Shown piece after piece: positions 42,788 through 47,619 of a DNA stretch of 47,619 nt (the first letter of the stretch is position 1; every line of letters starts with the position of its first letter). The DNA lies in assembly GCA_023436225.1 (NCBI GenBank), contig JAEZKA010000091.1:1-47619 (forward strand). The letters run 5' to 3'. The DNA is from Bacillota bacterium. GTDB lineage: Bacteria > Bacillota > Clostridia > Lachnospirales > Lachnospiraceae. Both the position numbers and the translations under genes were made by a program. The notes under the pieces were generated by a model. That model made no database searches. It saw nothing but the letters and a program-made list of their open reading frames with translations, and was not told where the DNA came from.

Positions 42788-44635
42788 ATGAGTTTTATGT
42801 TTAATCCATATCCATATGATGATCCTAACGCATTTAATAAATTGGACAGTGAGGGGATAGATCTTCATCTGGCAGCCAAAGGGACTATGGAATGTGCAAT
42901 AAAAATTGCTGAAAAAGCTGCAGTAACATTGAAAAATCAAAAGACCTGCGTCATAGGAATCGATGGCTATGCAACCACTCCCCTTGGAACATTTCACAGG
43001 ATGCTGGAGCAACAGCTGGGCATTCGCAATATTTGTGGCCAATCACTTAATATAGATCAGCTATACCTTGACGAAGAAGACTTGACCAATATGCTGTCTC
43101 ATGAGTATCTACCGGAGGATAGGGTCAAGGATCCGGTGCTGCTGTATGGCAAGCTTTTTGAAGGCGAATACGAGGACTTAATGGATGGTCATAAGTTATA
43201 TGAATTGGTTGAAACAATTCAAAACTTTAAAAATACTTCAGAGGGAATTCTGTTGGTCTGGGGCAGCGGTGCCTTCTGTAAAACTCTCCGCAGTCTCTAT
43301 GATCATAAGGTTTATCTGGATATTACACCGATGAATGCTATGCTGCGTTTGAAACGGGGAGAGTACCTGAATATCGGAACAAAAAAGGCATTGCCATTTA
43401 AGATGATGGCTAGGAGATGCTATTATGTGGATTTTGAGTTGGCGGCAAAGCAAAGATTTGATCTGATCCATAACCACCAGCTTGAGGATTATGTAATCGC
43501 AAATGATACACAGAATATGACCTTGCTTCCTGTGCAGGTTTTAGAACAGATATTTGAAAAAGCAATGTGTTATCCACTTCGCTGCAAACCGGTCTATCTG
43601 GAGGGAGTGTGGGGAGGTTACCACATTCAACGCATCAGAAATCTTCCTAAGGAAATGAAAAATTGTGCTTGGGTGTTTGACATGATTCCGATGGAGGTAA
43701 GTATTGTATTAGATTTTAACGGTAACAAATTTGAATTCCCCTTCTTCACCTTGGTACAGAGCCAGGGACAGAAATTGATGGGAAAGGAAAGTGTGGATAA
43801 ATTCGGTTATTACTTCCCGGTAAGATTTAATTATGACGATACCTATCATGCCAGTGGCAATATGTCCATCCAATGCCATCCGGGAGAGCAATATGTAAAG
43901 GAGAATAATGGCGAGCTGGGTCGACAGGATGAAAGCTATTATATCGTAGAGGCTGGACAGGGGGCAAAGACCTATCTGGGCTTCCAAACAGAAACAGCTG
44001 GAGATGAGTTCATCGCCGATGCACGCCGTTCAGAAAAGGAAGGTACACCTGTTGATTATGAGAAATATGTGTATGCAGTAGACTCCAAACCGGGAACACA
44101 GGTGATGATACCTGCTGGTACTATCCATGCATCCGGGCGAAATCAGGTAATATTGGAAATCGGTAGCCTGACAGTAGGCTCTTACACCTACAAAATGTAT
44201 GACTATCTACGTAAAGACTTTGATGGTAACCAACGACCAATTCATACTTATCACGGCGATAAGGTACTTGATCGCAGCCGTACTAAGGAATGGGTCAATC
44301 AAAACCTCGTAAATGGAGGCAGCAGAGTAGTTCGTTCCGGCGAAGGTTGGGAAGAATTTGTTGTCGGGGAACATGATTTGTTGTATTTCTCCTTAAGGAA
44401 TATGAGATTTATTAACAAGATTGAAGATAATACCAATGGCGGCTTTCATGTTCTGACTCTGGTAGATGGCGAACAGGTATTAATTCGGTCTAAGGCTCAT
44501 CCGGAATACAGCTTTATACAGAACTATCTGGATATTGTAGTTGTACCCGCAGCCTTCGGCGAATACGAAATTATCAATCTTAAGCCACAAACTACGATTG
44601 TTGAGCATAAGACAATGCTCAAGCCAGAGCTATGA
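42788..44635 (+). CDS. Kinase-like domain fused to class I mannose-6-phosphate isomerase
   Basis: 615-residue fusion. Residues about 50-230 resemble a uridine-kinase-type P-loop fold, but the P-loop is degenerate (GIDGYATTPLGT, 57-68, with no GK[ST]); a matching VYLDITPMNAMLRLKRGEY follows. The C-terminal part from about 265 is a class I mannose-6-phosphate isomerase cupin: zinc ligands suggested by QCHPGEQYVKEN (H364), E382 and IPAGTIHASG (H445). It starts at ATG 42788 with AGAGGAAAG 4-5 bases upstream; the frame from 42737 overlaps the previous gene. Probably interconverts aldose- and ketose-6-phosphates. ATGA overlap with the ROK gene. Confidence 0.78.
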   Translation: MSFMFNPYPYDDPNAFNKLDSEGIDLHLAAKGTMECAIKIAEKAAVTLKNQKTCVIGIDGYATTPLGTFHRMLEQQLGIRNICGQSLNIDQLYLDEEDLTNMLSHEYLPEDRVKDPVLLYGKLFEGEYEDLMDGHKLYELVETIQNFKNTSEGILLVWGSGAFCKTLRSLYDHKVYLDITPMNAMLRLKRGEYLNIGTKKALPFKMMARRCYYVDFELAAKQRFDLIHNHQLEDYVIANDTQNMTLLPVQVLEQIFEKAMCYPLRCKPVYLEGVWGGYHIQRIRNLPKEMKNCAWVFDMIPMEVSIVLDFNGNKFEFPFFTLVQSQGQKLMGKESVDKFGYYFPVRFNYDDTYHASGNMSIQCHPGEQYVKENNGELGRQDESYYIVEAGQGAKTYLGFQTETAGDEFIADARRSEKEGTPVDYEKYVYAVDSKPGTQVMIPAGTIHASGRNQVILEIGSLTVGSYTYKMYDYLRKDFDGNQRPIHTYHGDKVLDRSRTKEWVNQNLVNGGSRVVRSGEGWEEFVVGEHDLLYFSLRNMRFINKIEDNTNGGFHVLTLVDGEQVLIRSKAHPEYSFIQNYLDIVVVPAAFGEYEIINLKPQTTIVEHKTMLKPEL

Positions 44636-45558
44636 TTGGCAGGGGCGACGCAGTATTAGTAATTGATGCCGGAGGTACTTACTTTAAATCTGCTTTGATT
44701 GCTAATTGTAAAGATGATCAGTGGTCCATTATTGAAGAAAGTCGGTATTCAATAAGGATAGACTCCAAGGGGATGGCTGAAGCGATTCGTAATGCTTATC
44801 AGTCAATTGTGGCAAAGCAACAGGAAAATGCAAAAAGGAATCAGCTTAATATCTTAGGTGTCAGTGTAGATACCCCAGGGCCTTTTGATTTTGACCAATG
44901 TATTAGTAAGATGAAACATAAGTTTGAAGCAATTTATGGCATTCCATTAAAGCCATGGATTCAGGAGATTGCAGGCGAGCTGCCGATTCATTTTATTCAT
45001 GATTCCGCTGCCTTCATGCAAGGAGAAGCTTGGATGAGTGAGGCACAGGGATATCAAAATGCAGCTGGAGTTATGCTGGGAACCGGATTGGGATTTGCAT
45101 GTATGAAGGATGGAAGAATACTATCCAATGCACAAAAAGGACCCGCAATCCCATTGTATAATAAGCCCTACCGTGACGGTATAGCTGAGGATTACATATC
45201 GCGCAGAGGAATAATTCGACGCTACCAGGAGCAAGCACAGGATGGATCGGAAGGCTTGGACGTAGTGGATATAGCAAGGAAAGCAATATCTGGAGACCCT
45301 GTATCACAAAGGATTTTTGAGGAAACCGGTAGTATGCTGGGAGAGGTCCTAAAACCGGTCCTGGAGGAGCTTGAAACGGAATGCCTGGTAATGGGTGGAC
45401 AGATTTCAAAAGCCTATTCCTTATTTGAAGAGAGTTTAAAGGAAAGCTTAAAAGAGGTAGACTCCCTGGTCAAGATATACTGCTCCTCGAATCCGGATGA
45501 TTCCCATCTGATTGGTTGCGGAAAGGCTTTTCTGGATCAATATTACATAAAGAAGTAA
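44632..45558 (+). CDS. ROK-family sugar kinase
   Basis: ATP-dependent sugar kinase fold, 308 aa. DAGGTYFKSA (12-21) is the phosphate-binding ROK start; GVSVDTPGPFD and GVMLGTGLGFACM give further nucleotide/sugar sites, and HDSAAFMQGEAW supplies the usual catalytic Asp region. The classic zinc motif CxCGxxGC is missing, as in some kinase subgroups. No helix-turn-helix, so it is an enzyme rather than a repressor. It overlaps the preceding stop by 4 bases and is followed by a terminator, marking the operon end. Confidence 0.88.
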   Translation: MIGRGDAVLVIDAGGTYFKSALIANCKDDQWSIIEESRYSIRIDSKGMAEAIRNAYQSIVAKQQENAKRNQLNILGVSVDTPGPFDFDQCISKMKHKFEAIYGIPLKPWIQEIAGELPIHFIHDSAAFMQGEAWMSEAQGYQNAAGVMLGTGLGFACMKDGRILSNAQKGPAIPLYNKPYRDGIAEDYISRRGIIRRYQEQAQDGSEGLDVVDIARKAISGDPVSQRIFEETGSMLGEVLKPVLEELETECLVMGGQISKAYSLFEESLKESLKEVDSLVKIYCSSNPDDSHLIGCGKAFLDQYYIKK

Positions 45559-45624
45559 ACGGATGAGGAATGGATTGATTTTTTAACGAATCAATCAGGT
45601 TGTTAACAGATCCATTCGATTGTT

Positions 45625-45667
45625 AACTGGTGTAAGAGATATCATATATCTCCTACACCAGTTTTTT
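45625..45667 (+). terminator. Terminator of the sugar operon
   Basis: AACTGGTGTA (from 45625) pairs with TACACCAGTT, with GAGATAT/ATATCTC inside, then TTTTTT. Confidence 0.9.
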
Positions 45668-45961
45668 GTGATGTGCGCGTAAGCAAATGTGAGAAATGTG
45701 AACAAACGCGGTCTATTCACATTCTGCAAGCTTGCTTGTATCTATGAGGACGTATATATGCGAACAATGCCTGAACACAGGCATCTGAGAAATTCGTATA
45801 GCGTGCCTCTTCCGGTTTTACAGAGGATCAATCTATTTACGAAAGAAGTGCTGATATAGGAACAAGTCCGCATAAATGATTTGTTATGGTGGCATTTTAA
45901 GTATACTTGATTTATAATAGATATACTGTTGAAACAGTATTGTCAGTAAAGGAGAATAATT
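45668..45961. other. Intergenic stretch without a gene
   Basis: I see no open gene. It holds a palindrome (GCAAGCTTGC, 45726-45735), a small hairpin ATGCCTG/CAGGCAT (45767-45784) and, before the next gene, a possible -10 element (TATAAT, near 45914). Confidence 0.4.
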
Positions 45962-46213
45962 ATGCTTGAATTTCGATATGATACACAATTATTGATTGAA
46001 GGAGATAACCTTTCAGAAGATGATATCAATGAATATATCACAAAGAATTTGGAAGGGGATTGCTTACTTGCAGTTGGAGATGAGACATTGATTAAAGTTC
46101 ATTTTCATACGAACACCCCCTGGAAATTGCTTGAGTATTGCGCTTCCATAGGTGAAATTTATGATATTGTTGTTGAGGATATGGAACGACAGTCCAAGGG
46201 GCTTCACGGTTAG
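45962..46213 (+). CDS. Stand-alone FakA/DAK-type domain protein (83 aa)
   Basis: Small cytoplasmic protein that corresponds to one piece of larger DAK2/FakA-type proteins: FRYDTQLLIEGDNLSEDDIN, then the strand AVGDETLIKVHFHTNTPWKLLEYCASIGEI, of which VHFHTNTP is the diagnostic core. In full proteins this module follows the kinase domain. Here it starts cleanly at ATG 45962 with AAAGGAG 7 bases upstream, and ends with a normal stop and a terminator, so it looks like an independent gene, not a broken one. Function unknown. Confidence 0.7.
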   Translation: MLEFRYDTQLLIEGDNLSEDDINEYITKNLEGDCLLAVGDETLIKVHFHTNTPWKLLEYCASIGEIYDIVVEDMERQSKGLHG

Positions 46214-46328
46214 TAAAAATCAAACATGTATTTTGCAGACATATTATGAATTATGAACCGGAATAAGTAAGCTTTTTCGATTCCTGTTTACAGACATTGT
46301 TCGTATGTATGCGTCAGCAAATGAATAA

Positions 46329-46364
46329 GAAGTGGTATGTCAATCTCGGAATACCACTTCTTTT
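46329..46364 (+). terminator. Terminator after the FakA-like gene
   Basis: GAAGTGGTAT (46329-46338) pairs with ATACCACTTC (46351-46360), followed by TTTTG. Confidence 0.85.
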
Positions 46365-46407
46365 GTTACTCCCAGCATGGGCGCGATCTTAAACCTAATA
46401 ATTTAAG

Positions 46408-47157
46408 CTATTGCATCCGAATCTGAATATCAGAAAATGCATCCTGACTGGGCTTGATAATAATTCTTCTATGCTGAACGGATCCGTTATTAAAATGGAT
46501 ATCGAGCTTTATAATGGTTTCCTCAATGGAATAGTGATAGGCATCATCATCCCTCGCTGCTATGATTAATCCATATTGAATACTATTCTGATCTTCATAA
46601 TTAACACTGTAGGTATTACCGATTAATCTAGTTACATTTGCGGTATTTTCCCCCGGAGTATAGTAACCATATAAAGTATCATTGCTATGCTTTATATCGT
46701 CAAAATCATCAAGTGGTATGATCATATTCTCCACATAATAGGCAGCGGCACTTGCTCGATTATCTCTGGTTACCTCCTGATCGGAGCAGGTATAGGTAAT
46801 CGACTTGATATCCTGACCCTCACATCGGAAATTAATATTATAATTGATATAGCAATCGATCTCACTCGATCCGCCATCAAGCGGTAAGGCATTTAATTCG
46901 AAGTCAACAAAATCCCTCGATAATTCCATCTCGTTTTCAGCAGCATACGCAGTAACAGTAATTACAGTATTGTGACCGGATAGAGTCACATGTAGTAATA
47001 AGTTGATGAATAACAAAGCGATTAATGCATAGGCAAGAGATAATTTCTTTATTCTTGTTTTTTTAGCCCATTTACTGTTTTTTGTCATCAATTCTTCCGC
47101 GGTAAATATCCTTATCTTTATTTCGTCCATAGAATTCTTATATTGGCTTATACTCAT
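46408..47157 (-). CDS. Anti-sigma-factor-like membrane protein
   Basis: Single-pass membrane protein of 249 aa: cytoplasmic N-terminus of about 38 residues (with EIKIRIFTAEELMTKNS), one transmembrane helix near 40-60 (LAYALIALLFINLLLHVTL), and an extracellular beta-rich domain. This layout, and overlap with an ECF sigma factor reading frame just upstream, suggest an anti-sigma factor. GGAGGT lies 6 bases before ATG 47157, inside the end of the sigma sequence. No known sensor domain recognised. Because the sigma gene is truncated, its regulatory role here may be lost. Confidence 0.6.
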   Translation of the reverse strand: MSISQYKNSMDEIKIRIFTAEELMTKNSKWAKKTRIKKLSLAYALIALLFINLLLHVTLSGHNTVITVTAYAAENEMELSRDFVDFELNALPLDGGSSEIDCYINYNINFRCEGQDIKSITYTCSDQEVTRDNRASAAAYYVENMIIPLDDFDDIKHSNDTLYGYYTPGENTANVTRLIGNTYSVNYEDQNSIQYGLIIAARDDDAYHYSIEETIIKLDIHFNNGSVQHRRIIIKPSQDAFSDIQIRMQ

Positions 47158-47410
47158 ATTCTACCTCCAAAATGCCTTTCAGCATTTTTCTTCCTCTAAA
47201 TAATAGTGACCTTATTGTACTTTCTTTTATATTTAGGGCACTGCTTATTTCCTTGGTTGACAGCTCTTCATAATAGTATAGGTGGATGATGAGCCGGTAT
47301 TTTTGTGGTAAATCCATAACCGCATAAAACACCTCATGTTTTTCCGGATCCTGAAAGGGGTAGATATCCTCTAATGAAACTCTTTTTTTATTCCAAATGG
47401 TTCGATAAAA
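47138..47410 (-). pseudogene. Truncated ECF sigma factor (region 4 only)
   Basis: The minus strand is open from 47410 to 47138 and encodes the C-terminal part of an ECF sigma factor: a linker (TIWNKKRVSLEDIYPFQ), then region 4 with DLPQKYRLIIHLYYYEELST and SALNIKESTIRSLLFRGRKM. Reading further upstream meets TAA (47411-47413), and region 2, which binds the -10 element, is not found. The only start codon is a GTG near 47332 with no ribosome binding site. The gene appears cut by a deletion or rearrangement at about 47411. Confidence 0.65.
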
Positions 47411-47550
47411 TTAATGATTTAGATAAAGAAAAACTAAAAAGATGAAAGTTTTCTTTGAAATAAGAGTATAACAAGATAAAATGAGCATAGTTCCCCTTTC
47501 CCCATAAATAGCTTATCGGGAATAATTGAAATATTAAGTTGAAAGGTATT

Positions 47551-47619
47551 ATGTTGGGTGATAGGCATATCTGTTTAACTTTTCACTCATGCAACAAGGA
47601 CAGAGGAATGCTTTTTTTC
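47551..47619 (+). CDS. Possible gene start cut by window edge
   Basis: ATG 47551 with GAAAGG about 7 bases upstream opens a frame (MLGDRHICLTFHSCNKDRGM...) that runs off the window. It is too short to identify, and may be chance. The stretch 47414-47550 shows no other gene. Confidence 0.25.
   Translation, partial: MLGDRHICLTFHSCNKDRGMLFF

Noticed and set aside
45668..45961. Hidden gene between the sugar operon and the FakA-like gene
   Set aside because: No frame with start, ribosome binding site and family-like sequence was found on either strand.

Overview
The window looks like a chromosomal segment of a low-GC, spore-forming Firmicute, most likely a Lachnospiraceae (Clostridium cluster XIVa) relative. 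The basis is strong AGGAGG-type ribosome binding sites, AT-rich intergenic DNA with sigma-A promoters and intrinsic terminators, spmA/spmB spore-maturation genes, an AbrB/SpoVT-type regulator, a glmS ribozyme, and the Firmicute cluster yaaO-kinase-yaaR-holB-ricT-yabB-rsmI. No tRNA, rRNA or CRISPR array was seen.

Bases 1-8,070 hold the end of a molybdate transporter (modB partial, modC), a small orphan gene on the minus strand, a GNAT acetyltransferase remnant, a small zinc-ribbon-like protein, a dihydrofolate reductase fused to a GNAT acetyltransferase, an unusual metallo-beta-lactamase-fold protein with a promoter-plus-attenuator leader, and a three-gene ABC importer of the TrpXYZ type with structured RNA between the binding protein and the permease. 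Bases 8,071-18,680 hold decayed DNA, a LacI-sensor diguanylate cyclase, and the conserved replication/RNA-modification cluster (decarboxylase, guanylate-kinase-like, YaaR, HolB, RicT, tRNA1Val methyltransferase, RsmI, TPR-MORN membrane protein). That cluster is interrupted by a 191-bp MITE-like element and a run of hairpins.

Bases 18,681-29,640 hold strong terminators, an AbrB-like regulator (minus strand), spmA-spmB, an AmmeMemoRadiSam pair (fused Memo-AMMECR1 protein plus radical SAM enzyme), a small basic protein, the glmS ribozyme and glmS, an Amj-type lipid II flippase candidate, and a clan GH-A glycoside hydrolase. Bases 29,800-32,160 are an IS91-like element (HUH transposase plus tyrosine recombinase). 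The recombinase ribosome binding site is buried in a perfect hairpin.

Bases 32,270-45,560 form a carbohydrate locus. An XRE regulator lies between two copies of a 54-bp hairpin repeat, and the second copy runs into the start of a membrane-bound AraC regulator. Then comes a probable operon: sugar-binding lipoprotein, two LplB/LplC-type permeases, a DUF6259-like hydrolase, an L-fucose/arabinose-isomerase-like protein, a degenerate-kinase/mannose-6-phosphate-isomerase fusion and a ROK kinase. Together these suggest import, cleavage, isomerisation and phosphorylation of an unidentified glycan. The right end has a stand-alone FakA/DAK-like domain, an anti-sigma-like membrane protein and a truncated ECF sigma factor.
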